Part shown: positions 23,963 through 34,045 of the stretch, piece after piece
Position numbering within the stretch: position 1 is the stretch's first letter
Layout of the letters: every line of letters begins with the position of its first letter
NCBI GenBank assembly: GCA_029257805.1
Contig: JARIAR010000038.1
Span: 1-64,000, forward strand
Direction of reading: 5' to 3'
Origin: Blautia sp.
Lineage (GTDB): Bacteria > Bacillota > Clostridia > Lachnospirales > Lachnospiraceae
Length of the DNA: 64,000 nt
Position numbers and translations under genes: made by a program
Notes under the pieces: generated by a model
What the model was told of the DNA's origin: nothing
Database searches by the model: none
What the model saw: the letters and a program-made list of their open reading frames with translations, nothing else

Positions 23963-25174
23963 TTATAAACTTGCACGTTTTACTTTTGGCCGGCAGCCGG
24001 CTTCTTCCAGTGCCTTCACAATCTGATTCTTATGCTCTGTTCCATATGCTTCCATTGTAATCTTTAACTCTACTGCCGCATTTCGGTTTGTACTTACAAA
24101 CTGATTATGATCCAGCTTTATAACATTTCCCTGATTTTCTGAAATAATAGCTGCTACTCGCACAAGTTCTCCTGGTTTATCCGGAATCAGAACAGAAACT
24201 GTAAAAATACGATCTCTCTGGATCAGTCCATGCTGTACAACAGAAGACATGGTAATCACATCCATGTTTCCGCCGCTTAATATAGAAACAACCTTTTTGT
24301 TTTTAAAATCAAGATGACGCAGAGCCGCCACTGTAAGAAGCCCTGAGTTCTCCACGATCATTTTATGATTTTCTACCATGTCAAGAAAGGCTACGATCAA
24401 TTCGTCATCGTCAATGGTAAGAATCTCATCCAGATTTTCCTGTAAATACGGAAATATTTTTTCTCCCGGACGCTGTACAGCCGTTCCATCTGCAATCGTA
24501 TTTACCTGAGAAAGAGTCAATACCTCTCCCGCTTCCAAAGATGCTTTCATACAGGCTGCTCCGGAAGGTTCTACACCAATTACTTTGATATGTGGGTTCA
24601 AAAGCTTTGCCAGGGTAGAAACACCTGTTGCCAGTCCTCCGCCTCCAATAGGAACAAGAATATAATCTACAAGCGGAAGCTCCTGTACGATTTCCATGGC
24701 AATTGTTCCCTGTCCGGTAGCAACAGCCAGATCATCAAATGGATGAATAAATGTATAGCCTTCTCTTTCAGCCAGTTCCTGTGCATACGCACATGCTTCA
24801 TCATATACATCTCCATGAAGAATCACTTCTGCCCCATGGCTTTTTGTACGTTCCACTTTAATAAGAGGGGTTGTAGTAGGCATAACGATTACCGCTTTTG
24901 CCCCAAATTTATGAGCTGCATAAGCAACTCCCTGGGCATGATTTCCTGCAGAAGCAGCGATCAAGCCTTTATTACGTTCCTCGTCTGTAAGTGTGCTGAT
25001 CTTATAATAAGCGCCTCTTACTTTATATGCACCTGTACGCTGCATGTTTTCCGGCTTAAAAAACACTTTATTTCCCGTTAATTCTGAAAAATAAGAGCTT
25101 TTGATCAGCTTTGTTTCCTGAGTGACTTTTTTTACAATTTCTGATGCTTCTTCAAAAGTTTCCAATGTAAGCAT
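23963..25174 (-). CDS. ilvA: Threonine ammonia-lyase (threonine dehydratase) with C-terminal ACT domain
   Basis: A 403-residue PLP enzyme converting threonine to 2-oxobutanoate and ammonia. The PLP lysine lies in FKPENMQRTGAYKVRGA, with SAGNHAQGVAY, the glycine loop VPIGGGGLATG and LSGGNMD. Residues about 325-400 are a single ACT domain (TVSVLIPDKPGELVRVAAIISENQGNVIKLDHNQ). This architecture matches the shorter TdcB/IlvA type found in clostridia, serving catabolism or isoleucine synthesis. It follows ftsY by 11 bases, so it is at the tail of the plsX-rnc-smc-ftsY operon, and has an AGGAGG site. Confidence 0.93.
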   Translation of the reverse strand: MLTLETFEEASEIVKKVTQETKLIKSSYFSELTGNKVFFKPENMQRTGAYKVRGAYYKISTLTDEERNKGLIAASAGNHAQGVAYAAHKFGAKAVIVMPTTTPLIKVERTKSHGAEVILHGDVYDEACAYAQELAEREGYTFIHPFDDLAVATGQGTIAMEIVQELPLVDYILVPIGGGGLATGVSTLAKLLNPHIKVIGVEPSGAACMKASLEAGEVLTLSQVNTIADGTAVQRPGEKIFPYLQENLDEILTIDDDELIVAFLDMVENHKMIVENSGLLTVAALRHLDFKNKKVVSILSGGNMDVITMSSVVQHGLIQRDRIFTVSVLIPDKPGELVRVAAIISENQGNVIKLDHNQFVSTNRNAAVELKITMEAYGTEHKNQIVKALEEAGCRPKVKRASL

Positions 25175-25185
25175 ATGCAGTCCTC

Positions 25186-26130
25186 CTACTCCCCGGTTTT
25201 TTCCTCTACATCAAACAGCGCATTTACAAATGCATCTGCATCAAATTTTTGCAGATCGTCAATACTTTCTCCTACTCCAATATATTTTACCGGAATATCC
25301 AGTTCTGATTGAATCGCTACTGCAATACCGCCTTTTGCGGTTCCATCCAGCTTCGTCAAAATAATTCCATTTACATTTGCAACTTCCGAAAACTGTTTTG
25401 CCTGTGCAAGTGCATTTTGTCCAGTGGTTCCATCTAAAACTACAAGTGTCTCTAGATAAGCGTCTGCATATTCTCTTTCCAGAATACGATAAATCTTTTT
25501 CAGTTCTTCCATTAAATTCTTTTTGTTGTGCAGACGGCCTGCTGTATCACAGATCAAAACATCTGCATTTCTTGCTTTTGCTGCTGCAACTGCATCATAT
25601 ACAACAGATGCCGGATCCGCTCCAGGCTGACCACCGATAATATCAACTCCTGCACGATTCGCCCACTGTGTAAGCTGCTCTCCTGCCGCTGCACGGAAAG
25701 TATCTGCAGCTGCCAGAACTACCTTTTTTCCCTGATCTTTTAACTTCCCTGCAAGCTTGCCCACAGAAGTTGTTTTTCCAACACCATTTACACCAATCAC
25801 AAGAATAACGGATTTTTGATTTTCAAATGTATACTCTGTGCTGTCTACATACATCTGCTCTTTAATGCTCTCGATTAAAAGCTGCTTACATTCCATTGGC
25901 TCTTTAATATGTTTTTCTGCAATCTGAGCCTTGAGATTATCTAAAATAGCTGTAGTGGCATTGATTCCAATATCTCCCATAATAAGAATTTCTTCCAGCT
26001 CTTCGTAAAAATCCTCATCAATGCTGGAATATCCTTTAAAAATAGAATCAAATCCTGCTACAATATTATCTCTCGTCTTTGTCAGACCACTTACAAGCCG
26101 TTTAAAAAAACCTTTCTTTTCTTCTGCCAT
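25186..26130 (-). CDS. ftsY: Signal recognition particle receptor FtsY
   Basis: A 314-residue SRP GTPase that docks the SRP-ribosome complex at the membrane. It has a short basic N-terminus (KKGFFKRLVSGLTKTRDNI) instead of the long acidic domain of enterobacteria. The four-helix N domain is followed by the G domain with GVNGVGKTTSVGKLAG (P-loop), DTFRAAAGEQL, CDTAGRLHNKKNLMEEL and LTKLDGTAKGG. It lies 13 bases downstream of smc in the conserved rnc-smc-ftsY block. Confidence 0.97.
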   Translation of the reverse strand: MAEEKKGFFKRLVSGLTKTRDNIVAGFDSIFKGYSSIDEDFYEELEEILIMGDIGINATTAILDNLKAQIAEKHIKEPMECKQLLIESIKEQMYVDSTEYTFENQKSVILVIGVNGVGKTTSVGKLAGKLKDQGKKVVLAAADTFRAAAGEQLTQWANRAGVDIIGGQPGADPASVVYDAVAAAKARNADVLICDTAGRLHNKKNLMEELKKIYRILEREYADAYLETLVVLDGTTGQNALAQAKQFSEVANVNGIILTKLDGTAKGGIAVAIQSELDIPVKYIGVGESIDDLQKFDADAFVNALFDVEEKTGE

Positions 26131-26143
26131 ATCCTTCCTCCTC

Positions 26144-29100
26144 TTACTGTGTCAGCTCATTCTCTACCAAATCCACGGAAACAAGAGTTGAAACTCCTTT
26201 TTCCTGCATAGTGATACCATAAAGTCTGTCTGCCGCATTCATGGTACCGCGTCTATGCGTTATTATAATAAATTGTGTGTTTTTCGTCAACTTCTGAAGA
26301 TACCCAGCAAATCGCCCTACATTAGAATCATCCAACGCTGCCTCAATTTCATCCAACAGGCAGAATGGAGATGGTTTCAGGTTCTGAATGGCAAAAAGAA
26401 GTGCGATCGCGGTTAATGCTTTTTCTCCACCGGAAAGCTGCATCATATTTTGAAGTTTTTTTCCGGGAGGCTGAGAAATAATACGAATTCCCGCTTCCAG
26501 AATATCTTCTTCCTCTGCAAGTTCCAACGTCCCTTTTCCACCGCCGAAAAGCTCTTTAAATGCCTTATCAAACTCTCTTTGAATCTCTGTGAATTTTTCT
26601 GAGAACTGTTTTCTCATTCCTTCATCCAATTCCTGTATAATCTCCTGAAGTGTTTTCTCTGCTTTTTGCAGATCTTCATATTGTCCTGAAAGAAATGTAT
26701 GACGCTCCAGTAATTCTTTATAGTCTTCGATCGCATTGACATTTACAGATCCAAGTCTCCGAATTTCTTCCTTCATTTGCGCGATCTGACCTTTCAACTC
26801 CTGGCGGTCGTTCATCTCTTCTTTTCGATACTGCTGCGCATTATTAGGAGTTATTTCATATTCTTCCCACATATAGGAAATCTGATTTTCTCTATTTTCT
26901 TCTACTTTTTCCTCCTGGCTTTTCAAGCGGAAACACTCCTTATCCAGAAGGCTGATCTGCTCTGATAACTGATCACGCTTTTCAAAGAATGTTTTATGTG
27001 TTTTACTTCTTAAATCTTTTTCTTCCTGCCATAACTGAAGTTTTTCTTTCGCCTCTGTTTCTTTTGCGGAAAATCCGGAAATTGTTTCTTTTAATTGAGA
27101 GATTTCTTCTTTCTTCTTTTCCATTTCCTGGCGTCCCTGCTCCAGATTTTTCTGGAGAGTATCCTGCTCCTGTTCGAACGCAGAAATTTCAGAAGCAAGA
27201 CGTCCAAGATTCTCAGAAACAAACTGCACTTTCTGTTCTAAAGAAGAAGATTCCAGACGTACCTCTTCCAGCATTTTTAATGCTTTGCCTTCTTCTTTTT
27301 TCCAATCGTCCAGTTCTTCCTGTCGTGTAGAAATAAAAGTTTCCAGCTCTTTTTCATCCTTCTGAGACTCTTCCAGTTCTCTTTTAATCTTGTCATGATC
27401 TTCCTGTACTTCCCGAATCTGGCGCTGAATATCCATCTGATCTCTTTGAATCTGCAAATACCCTCTTTGAATACGTTTTTCTTCTTCTTCCAGCTGATTC
27501 ATATTCATTTTCGCTGTATTTTGTTCGATATATTGCAGACGTAATTTTTCCTGCAGATCAGCAATCGTATCCCGGATCACATTGCGTTTGCTGCGATTTT
27601 CATTAATCCCATTCTGCATGTTTTCCATGTCCCCTTTTAAAGAAAGGACACTTGCTTCCAGCTCCTCGATTTCTCTTCGCCGTCCCAAAAGATTACTGCT
27701 GTTTCGAAAAGCACCACCTGTCATAGAACCGCCTGGGCTCAAAGATTCTCCCTCTACCGTTACCATACGTAATGTATGACGATATTTTTTACCAATTGCA
27801 ATGGCATGATCAATGTGATCTACTACAACCACTCTTCCCAACAAATATTTTATCAGCCCCTGATATTGGGATTCTGTTTTTACAAGATCGCTTGCCAGAC
27901 CGATCACACCTTGTTCTTTCAAAACATCTTTTTGGCTGAATTCTCCTCTGCTGCCTACACTACTAAGCGGAAGAAAGGTTGCACGCCCAAATCTGTTTTT
28001 TTTCAAAAACTCTATCATGGTTTTTGCTGTCTGCTCATGATCCGTTACAATATTCTGGATACTTCCTCCAAGTGCAGTTTCAATGGCAATTTCATAATCC
28101 TTATTGACCTGAATAAGATCTGCCACTACACCTTTGATTCCCGGCATACGTTCTTTTTGTTCCATAACTCTTCGAATACTGTTTCCATATCCGTCATATC
28201 GTTCTGCCATATTTTTAAGAGAATCAAGACGGGAAGATTCCCTGTGGTACGCAGCCTGTCCCATTTCCATCTGGCGATTTTGTTCCGAAAGTTCTTTTTG
28301 AATGTGATGCACTTCTTCATCCAGATTCCTGCATTCTTCATTCATCTCCTGAATCAGGGAAGTAATAGCATCATACTGGGATCTGGCTTTTTTCATCGCC
28401 CCTGCCTGTTCTTCTTCTTCACTTTTAAGTTTTAAAATCCGCTGACTGATTTCTGCTTTCCGAATATCAATCTGCTCCAGCATGGTATCAAAGCGCTGTG
28501 CTTTTCCTTTTGTAGTTGCCCTGGAATTTAAAAGATCAATAATCTCATTTTTTCCTTCTTCTACGGCCTCTGTACATTCTCTGATATTTCTCTGAACATT
28601 TTGAAGGGTTTCTTCTTTTTCTCTGATTTGTTTTCGCATCTCTTCCAGTTTTTTTCGAAAAGATGCTTTTTCCCCATTCTGTTCCATACAGAGATTTCTT
28701 TTTTTATCCATTTCTTCCTGAATAGAAGAAAGACGGTTCTGATAATGTTCCTCATTTTGAACACCTGCCAGAAGCTGTTCATGCAAAACATTGATTTGAC
28801 CTTCCAGCTGCTGTTTATTTAATGCCCTTTCCTGTGTATCTTCACGAAGAACATCCATTTTTTCATTCAGCTCTTCCAGTTCTTTTTCCAGCTGTTCATA
28901 TTCTTCTTTTATTTTTTCATATTCTCGCTGTGTTTCTGCAAGCTGCCGTTCCGCCACACGTTCTTTTTCTTCCAGTTCACGTAATAAATCACCTGTATAG
29001 GCATGCTCTATAAGAAATAAATTAACATCCAGTTCTTTTAAAGTTTCTCGCTTTGCCAGATATATTTTCGCTGTTTCTGATTGCTTTTCCAAAGGGGCGA

Positions 29101-29704
29101 GCTGCCGTGTAAGTTCACTTAAAATATCCGTTACACGAACAAGGTTCTGCTGCTCTTCTTCCAGTTTCTTGATCGTAGTATTTTTCCTTCGTTTAAATTT
29201 TACAATTCCGGCTGCCTCATCGAAAAGTTCTCTTCGATCTTCCGGCTTTCCACTTAAAATTTTGTCAATCTGACCCTGACCGATAATGGAATAACCTTCT
29301 TTTCCAATACCGGTATCATAAAACATTTCATTAATATCTTTAAGCCGACAGGCACTTCCATTAATGAGATATTCGCTTTCTCCGGAACGGTATAATCTTC
29401 TTGTAACTGTCACTTCCTGAAAATCCACCGGAAGCTTATGATCAGAATTATCCAGCGTAATGGCAACAGAAGCAAAACTCAACGGCTTTCTCGCTTCTGT
29501 TCCGGAAAAAATAACATCCTGCATATTTCCACCACGAAGCTGCTTTGCACTTTGCTCTCCCAGCACCCAGCGCACTGCATCTCCAACGTTACTTTTTCCA
29601 CTGCCGTTTGGCCCTACAATTCCGGTAATCCCATTATGAAATTCAAAGTTTATTTTCTGTGCAAAGGATTTAAAACCCTGTACTTCGATATTTTTTAAAT
29701 ACAT
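26144..29704 (-). CDS. smc: Chromosome segregation protein SMC
   Basis: A 1186-residue condensin ATPase of normal length. The N-terminal head carries Walker A GPNGSGKSNVGDAVRWVLGE. Two long heptad-rich coiled coils (about residues 170-500 and 680-1020) flank a hinge (GYGNSIRRVMEQKERMPGIKGVVADLI to about 670). The C-terminal head has the signature LSGGEKALTAIALLFAIQ and Walker B FCLLDEIEAALDD. It organises and segregates the nucleoid with ScpA/ScpB, which are not in this window. It lies between rnc and ftsY. Confidence 0.98.
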   Translation of the reverse strand: MYLKNIEVQGFKSFAQKINFEFHNGITGIVGPNGSGKSNVGDAVRWVLGEQSAKQLRGGNMQDVIFSGTEARKPLSFASVAITLDNSDHKLPVDFQEVTVTRRLYRSGESEYLINGSACRLKDINEMFYDTGIGKEGYSIIGQGQIDKILSGKPEDRRELFDEAAGIVKFKRRKNTTIKKLEEEQQNLVRVTDILSELTRQLAPLEKQSETAKIYLAKRETLKELDVNLFLIEHAYTGDLLRELEEKERVAERQLAETQREYEKIKEEYEQLEKELEELNEKMDVLREDTQERALNKQQLEGQINVLHEQLLAGVQNEEHYQNRLSSIQEEMDKKRNLCMEQNGEKASFRKKLEEMRKQIREKEETLQNVQRNIRECTEAVEEGKNEIIDLLNSRATTKGKAQRFDTMLEQIDIRKAEISQRILKLKSEEEEQAGAMKKARSQYDAITSLIQEMNEECRNLDEEVHHIQKELSEQNRQMEMGQAAYHRESSRLDSLKNMAERYDGYGNSIRRVMEQKERMPGIKGVVADLIQVNKDYEIAIETALGGSIQNIVTDHEQTAKTMIEFLKKNRFGRATFLPLSSVGSRGEFSQKDVLKEQGVIGLASDLVKTESQYQGLIKYLLGRVVVVDHIDHAIAIGKKYRHTLRMVTVEGESLSPGGSMTGGAFRNSSNLLGRRREIEELEASVLSLKGDMENMQNGINENRSKRNVIRDTIADLQEKLRLQYIEQNTAKMNMNQLEEEEKRIQRGYLQIQRDQMDIQRQIREVQEDHDKIKRELEESQKDEKELETFISTRQEELDDWKKEEGKALKMLEEVRLESSSLEQKVQFVSENLGRLASEISAFEQEQDTLQKNLEQGRQEMEKKKEEISQLKETISGFSAKETEAKEKLQLWQEEKDLRSKTHKTFFEKRDQLSEQISLLDKECFRLKSQEEKVEENRENQISYMWEEYEITPNNAQQYRKEEMNDRQELKGQIAQMKEEIRRLGSVNVNAIEDYKELLERHTFLSGQYEDLQKAEKTLQEIIQELDEGMRKQFSEKFTEIQREFDKAFKELFGGGKGTLELAEEEDILEAGIRIISQPPGKKLQNMMQLSGGEKALTAIALLFAIQNLKPSPFCLLDEIEAALDDSNVGRFAGYLQKLTKNTQFIIITHRRGTMNAADRLYGITMQEKGVSTLVSVDLVENELTQ

Positions 29705-29714
29705 ACTCCACCTA

Positions 29715-30398
29715 TTATTGTTTCATCTTGCGTATTGCCTCATATGCAGCCGCCTGCTCTGCTGCTTTTTTTGTATGGCCAAACCCTGCTCCCATGATTT
29801 TTCCATTTACAAGAGCATTCACTGTAAAACTTTTGTTATGATCAGGACCTTCTTCTTTTACAAGCTGATATTCAACCGTCTGTCTTCCATTTTCCTGTAC
29901 AATTTCCTGCAGGATGGTCTTGCTATCATAAAAGAGCTGCTTATGCTCCATATCATTTAAAATAAATTTCAGAACGAACTCCTTTGCGTTAGCAAAACCA
30001 CCGTCCAGATAAATGGCTCCCAACAATGCTTCTGTTGCATCTGACACAATCGAATCCCTGTTTCTTCCTCCTGTCATATCTTCCCCTTTTCCAAGAAAAA
30101 GATATTCAGGAAGACCAAATTGTCTTGCACAATAGGCAAGACTTGGCTCACACACCATGCTGGCACGTTTTTTTGTCAATTCCCCTTCCGGAATTCCTGG
30201 ATAAGTAGCAAAAAGGAAGTCACTGCTGATCAGTTCCAGTACTGCATCTCCAAGAAATTCCAACCTTTCATTACAGCCCAATTTCCCCAGTTTCTTTTCA
30301 TTCGCATAAGAACTGTGCGTCATTGCCTGCATAAGCAAATGTTTGTTATGGAACTTGTATCCAATTACCTTTTCCAATATTGATAAATTTTTCTCCAT
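29715..30398 (-). CDS. rnc: Ribonuclease III
   Basis: A 227-residue double-strand-specific endoribonuclease for rRNA and mRNA processing. The catalytic domain shows the signature NERLEFLGDAVLELI (about residues 43-57) and a second metal-binding patch DATEALLGAIYLDGG. The C-terminal dsRNA-binding domain runs from about 155 (KTILQEIVQENGRQTVEYQLVKEEGPDHNKSFTV to HTKKAAEQAAAYEAIRKM). It starts 34 bases after plsX and ends 10 bases before smc. Confidence 0.97.
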   Translation of the reverse strand: MEKNLSILEKVIGYKFHNKHLLMQAMTHSSYANEKKLGKLGCNERLEFLGDAVLELISSDFLFATYPGIPEGELTKKRASMVCEPSLAYCARQFGLPEYLFLGKGEDMTGGRNRDSIVSDATEALLGAIYLDGGFANAKEFVLKFILNDMEHKQLFYDSKTILQEIVQENGRQTVEYQLVKEEGPDHNKSFTVNALVNGKIMGAGFGHTKKAAEQAAAYEAIRKMKQ

Positions 30399-30432
30399 AT
30401 TTCCTCCTGACGAAAAAGCGTATCTGTTCGCT

Positions 30433-31470
30433 TTATTCTTTCCGGTCTACTTCCTCTGTATCCTGTTCATTAATATATTTTTCTATTTTTTCATTGATCT
30501 TCTGCTGTTTAAATTGAGCACACTGGAAAATCGCATGTTTTATTTCTACTGCAGAAGCACTCCCATGAGTTTTAACCACAAGTCCTTTTAATCCAAGAAG
30601 AGGAGCCCCTCCATGTTCGCTGGCATCAAATGCCTTTAAAGTTTCCTTTAAAGCAGGCTTTACAAGAAGCGCACCAATCTTACTTCTAAGATTTGTCATC
30701 ATTCCATGCTTCACCTTACTAATTAAAGTAGAACCTAATCCCTCATAAAGTTTCAGGATAACATTCCCCACAAAAGCTTCACACACGATTACATCTGCAT
30801 ATCCGGCCGGAATGTCTCTCGCTTCAATACTTCCAATAAAGTTAATGCCTTTACATGCCTTTAAAAGCGGAAATGTTTCTTTTACAAGTGCATTTCCTTT
30901 TTCTTCTTCCGCTCCATTGTTTACAATGGCAACACGAGGATTTTTTATCCCCACCACATGCTCCATATAAATGGACCCCATTTTTGCAAACTGCACAAGA
31001 TGAGACGCGCGTGCATCTACATTTGCCCCGCAGTCTACAAGAAGAGCCACACCATCTTTTGTAGGAATTAAAGGTGCAAGAGGCGGACGCTGTACCCCTT
31101 TGCTCCTTCCTACAAGTACCTGACCTCCTACCAATACAGCCCCTGTACTGCCGGAAGAAACAAAAGCATCTGCTTCCTGTCTTTTTACCATATTTAACCC
31201 TACTACGATAGAGGAATCTTTTTTCTTACGAATTGCCATAACAGGAGGCTCTGCTGTTTCAATCACTTCCGTCGCAGAAACGATTTCCAGCCGTTCTCTT
31301 GGACAAGATGGATACTTTTCCAGTTCCCTTTCAATTACTTCTTTCTGTCCTGCAAGAAAAACCTGAATATCCTCACGTTCCATAAGGGCTTCTACTGCAC
31401 CTTTTACCGGTTCTATAGGGGCATTATCTCCACCCATGACATCTACTACAACTCTTACTGTCTCTGACAT
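30433..31470 (-). CDS. plsX: Phosphate acyltransferase PlsX
   Basis: A 345-residue enzyme forming acyl-phosphate from acyl-ACP for phosphatidic acid synthesis with PlsY. It starts VRVVVDVMGGDNAP and has SSGSTGAVLVGG, LLVDCGANVDARASHLVQFA and the ADVIVCEAFVGNVILKLYEG region. A longer frame to 31515 exists, but ATG 31470 (MSETVRV) follows CAGGAGGAG and fits family starts. The acpP gene often found between plsX and rnc is absent: only 34 bases separate them. Headed by a promoter overlapping the upstream Nudix gene. Confidence 0.96.
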   Translation of the reverse strand: MSETVRVVVDVMGGDNAPIEPVKGAVEALMEREDIQVFLAGQKEVIERELEKYPSCPRERLEIVSATEVIETAEPPVMAIRKKKDSSIVVGLNMVKRQEADAFVSSGSTGAVLVGGQVLVGRSKGVQRPPLAPLIPTKDGVALLVDCGANVDARASHLVQFAKMGSIYMEHVVGIKNPRVAIVNNGAEEEKGNALVKETFPLLKACKGINFIGSIEARDIPAGYADVIVCEAFVGNVILKLYEGLGSTLISKVKHGMMTNLRSKIGALLVKPALKETLKAFDASEHGGAPLLGLKGLVVKTHGSASAVEIKHAIFQCAQFKQQKINEKIEKYINEQDTEEVDRKE

Positions 31471-31530
31471 GTTTTCTCCTCCTGTACTACATATAAATAT
31501 GCTGAAAAATATCAAAATGTACTAACGTAT

Positions 31531-31560
31531 ATCATACTAAATTTTAATAGAAGAAGTCAA
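31531..31560 (-). promoter_or_regulatory. Predicted promoter of the plsX-rnc-smc-ftsY-ilvA operon
   Basis: TTGACT and TATGAT with an 18-base spacer on the minus strand, overlapping the last codons of the Nudix gene, about 60 bases upstream of ATG 31470. Confidence 0.5.
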
Positions 31561-32034
31561 TACAGGATTATCCATTCCATCCAGAACCGCCTCTTTAAGA
31601 TCATCTCCCTCATAGCGAAGTTTCAAAGAAAAGAAAGGGGCATCTTCCATCAATAGTTTCAAAAAAATCCTATCTCCCTGCCATAAATTTAGATTTTTAA
31701 GATCTTCTTTCTTTACCCACTCAAGTTTTCCTTCCTCACACTCTTTTTCTTCTCCTGTAAAACCGTCTGCTGTATAAAGGCACATATACTCCGTACCATA
31801 TCCCAGCTGGGTAAATGTCACAATTCCACGAAACCGCCAGGAAGTGAGGGTAAATCCTGTTTCTTCCCGAACTTCTCTTAAAAGGCATTCTTCCGGACTT
31901 TCCCCTTCTTCAAAATGCCCCCCTACTCCAATCCACTTATCTTTATTTACATCATTTTTTTTAGAAATTCTGTGAAGCATCAGATAAGAATCGTCTTTTT
32001 CGATGTAGCATAAAGTTGTCATAGGACTTCTCAT
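31537..32034 (-). CDS. Nudix hydrolase (MutT-like)
   Basis: A 165-residue hydrolase of nucleoside diphosphates linked to another group. The Nudix box is complete in GGHFEEGESPEECLLREVREETGF (about residues 38-61; G-x5-E-x7-REVREETG). The N-terminal TLCYIEKDDSYLMLHRISKKNDVNKDKWIGVGG resembles clostridial 8-oxo-dGTP diphosphatases. ATG 32034 follows AAGGAG. It lies 12 bases downstream of the ABC-F gene and is probably co-transcribed with it. Substrate not determined. Confidence 0.88.
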   Translation of the reverse strand: MRSPMTTLCYIEKDDSYLMLHRISKKNDVNKDKWIGVGGHFEEGESPEECLLREVREETGFTLTSWRFRGIVTFTQLGYGTEYMCLYTADGFTGEEKECEEGKLEWVKKEDLKNLNLWQGDRIFLKLLMEDAPFFSLKLRYEGDDLKEAVLDGMDNPVLTSSIKI

Positions 32035-32046
32035 ATTTTTTCTCCT

Positions 32047-33855
32047 TTACTTTTTCTGCGCTTCTATTTTTTCTGCAAGATCATTTAAATAAACCCACCG
32101 GTCCATCTTTTCTTCCAGCTGCCGCTCCGCCTCTTCTTTCTCTTCCACAATCTCCTTTAATTTAAAAGAGTTTGTTGCATTTTTCATCATGTCATCTTCT
32201 AATGCAGCAATTTTTTCTTCTAACTTTGCAATATCTTCGTCGATCGTTTCAAATTCTTTCTGCTCTTTAAATGTGAATTTTAATTTTTCCTGACGGTTCT
32301 GTTTCCAGTCATTTTGAGAAGCTTTTCTATCTTTTGCAAATGACTTGTCAACTTCTTTGAAATCCCCCGCATGTTTTCGGTCATATGCTTCTAAATAATC
32401 TGTATACCCGCCTTCGTACTGTACAAGCTTTCCCTCTCCTTCAAAAGCAAAAATTCTCTCTGCCATATTATCAAGAAAATAGCGGTCATGAGAAACAGCG
32501 ACGACAATTCCTGAAAAGGAATCCAGGTAATCTTCCAGTATCGTAAGGGTAGGAATATCAAGATCATTACTTGGCTCATCCAGAAGAAGGACATTGGGTG
32601 CTTCCATAAGCACCTTTAATAAATACAGTCTTCTTTTTTCTCCCCCGGAAAGTTTTTCAATCGGTGTATACTGCATGGCGGAATCAAACAAAAAGCGTTC
32701 CAGCATCATAGATGCACTGATTTTCCCATCTCGTGTGGGAATATACTCTGCCACTTCCCGAATATAATCAATCACCCGCTGGTCTTTATCCATATCCGGT
32801 ACTTCCTGCGCAAAATAACCTATCTTAATGGTATCTCCCCACTGAATCACACCACTGTCCGGTTCCAACACCCCAGCGATCATTTTCATTAAAGTTGATT
32901 TCCCACAACCATTTGGTCCTATAATTCCCAGTCTCTGATTTCTCAGAATTATATAATCAAAATCATCTATAACTTTCTTTTCTCCAAACTTCTTACTGAT
33001 ATGGTGAAGTTCGATTGTTTTTTTCCCCATACGCGTTTCTACAGAATCCAGTTCCACATTCTGGTCACGCAGCGGAACCGTTCCATTTTTCAAAGCTTCC
33101 AGTCTCTCCAGTCTGGCTCTCTGCTTTGTACTTCTTGCCCGGCATCCCCGTTTTGCCCATTCCAATTCCATCCGGAGAATACTCTGGCGTTTCCGTTCAC
33201 TTGCCATTTCCATTTCTTCTCTTTGCGCTTTCATTTCCAGAAACTTGGAATAATTCGCTTCATAGGAATATAACTTTCCATGACTGATTTCCAAAATTTT
33301 ATTTGTTACACGGTCCAGAAAATAACGATCATGTGTTACCATGATCACAACTCCTCTGAATTTTCTCAAAAAATCTTCCAGCCACGATGCCATTTCATTG
33401 TCAATATGGTTTGTCGGCTCATCCAGGATCAGCACATCTGCAGGATTTACCAGTGTACGGGCAAGAGCCACTCTTTTTTTCTGTCCCCCGGAAAGATATT
33501 GAATCTTTTCTTCGTGATTTACAATACCCAGCTTATTTAACACATTGGCAGCTTCACTTGCAGTCGCCCAGTCTTTCTGCCATTTTCCGTCTGCTACATA
33601 ATCTAAGATTGTAGCTTCCGGCGGAAATTCCGGAGTCTGAGGAAGGTACGTAATACGAAGACCATTTTGTGTAATGATCTGGCCTTCATCCGGTTCTTCC
33701 AAGCCTGCGATCATCTTCAATATAGTTGTCTTTCCAGTACCGTTAATTCCTATGATTCCAATTTTATCCCCATCATGTATCCCATAGGAAACATCGTCAA
33801 ATATAATCTTTTCTCCAAAAATTTTACTTACATGCTCTATATTTAAGATATTCAC
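32047..33855 (-). CDS. ABC-F ATPase (Uup-type)
   Basis: A 602-residue soluble protein with two ATP-binding cassettes and no membrane domain. The first has GINGTGKTT, YLSGGQKKRVALARTLV and LILDEPTNHID. The second has GPNGCGKST, KLSGGEKRRLYLLKVLM and LLLDEPSNDLD. The basic inter-domain linker (ELEWAKRGCRARSTKQRARLERLEAL) and the C-terminal coiled coil (about 540-600) resemble Uup, which binds ribosomes or branched DNA. A role in antibiotic protection is less likely given this linker, but cannot be excluded. Confidence 0.87.
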   Translation of the reverse strand: MNILNIEHVSKIFGEKIIFDDVSYGIHDGDKIGIIGINGTGKTTILKMIAGLEEPDEGQIITQNGLRITYLPQTPEFPPEATILDYVADGKWQKDWATASEAANVLNKLGIVNHEEKIQYLSGGQKKRVALARTLVNPADVLILDEPTNHIDNEMASWLEDFLRKFRGVVIMVTHDRYFLDRVTNKILEISHGKLYSYEANYSKFLEMKAQREEMEMASERKRQSILRMELEWAKRGCRARSTKQRARLERLEALKNGTVPLRDQNVELDSVETRMGKKTIELHHISKKFGEKKVIDDFDYIILRNQRLGIIGPNGCGKSTLMKMIAGVLEPDSGVIQWGDTIKIGYFAQEVPDMDKDQRVIDYIREVAEYIPTRDGKISASMMLERFLFDSAMQYTPIEKLSGGEKRRLYLLKVLMEAPNVLLLDEPSNDLDIPTLTILEDYLDSFSGIVVAVSHDRYFLDNMAERIFAFEGEGKLVQYEGGYTDYLEAYDRKHAGDFKEVDKSFAKDRKASQNDWKQNRQEKLKFTFKEQKEFETIDEDIAKLEEKIAALEDDMMKNATNSFKLKEIVEEKEEAERQLEEKMDRWVYLNDLAEKIEAQKK

Positions 33856-33974
33856 TTACTATATCCTGCCTTTCATATTTATCTCTGATTTTACGCGGTA
33901 TTTTTAGTATAACATTCCTTTTCTCCAGATTCTACTATTTTTCTCAGAAAAGAGAACTTCCGCTCTTATGATTC

Positions 33975-34003
33975 TTGACTTTTTTTATCCAGTATTATAA
34001 AAT
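33975..34003 (+). promoter_or_regulatory. SigA-type promoter of the cooS operon
   Basis: TTGACT and TAAAAT with a 17-base spacer, 42 bases before ATG 34046, followed by an AAGGAGG ribosome binding site. Confidence 0.65.
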
Positions 34004-34045
34004 ACAAATCGACGCTTTATTTTTAATACTAAGGAGGAAATATTT

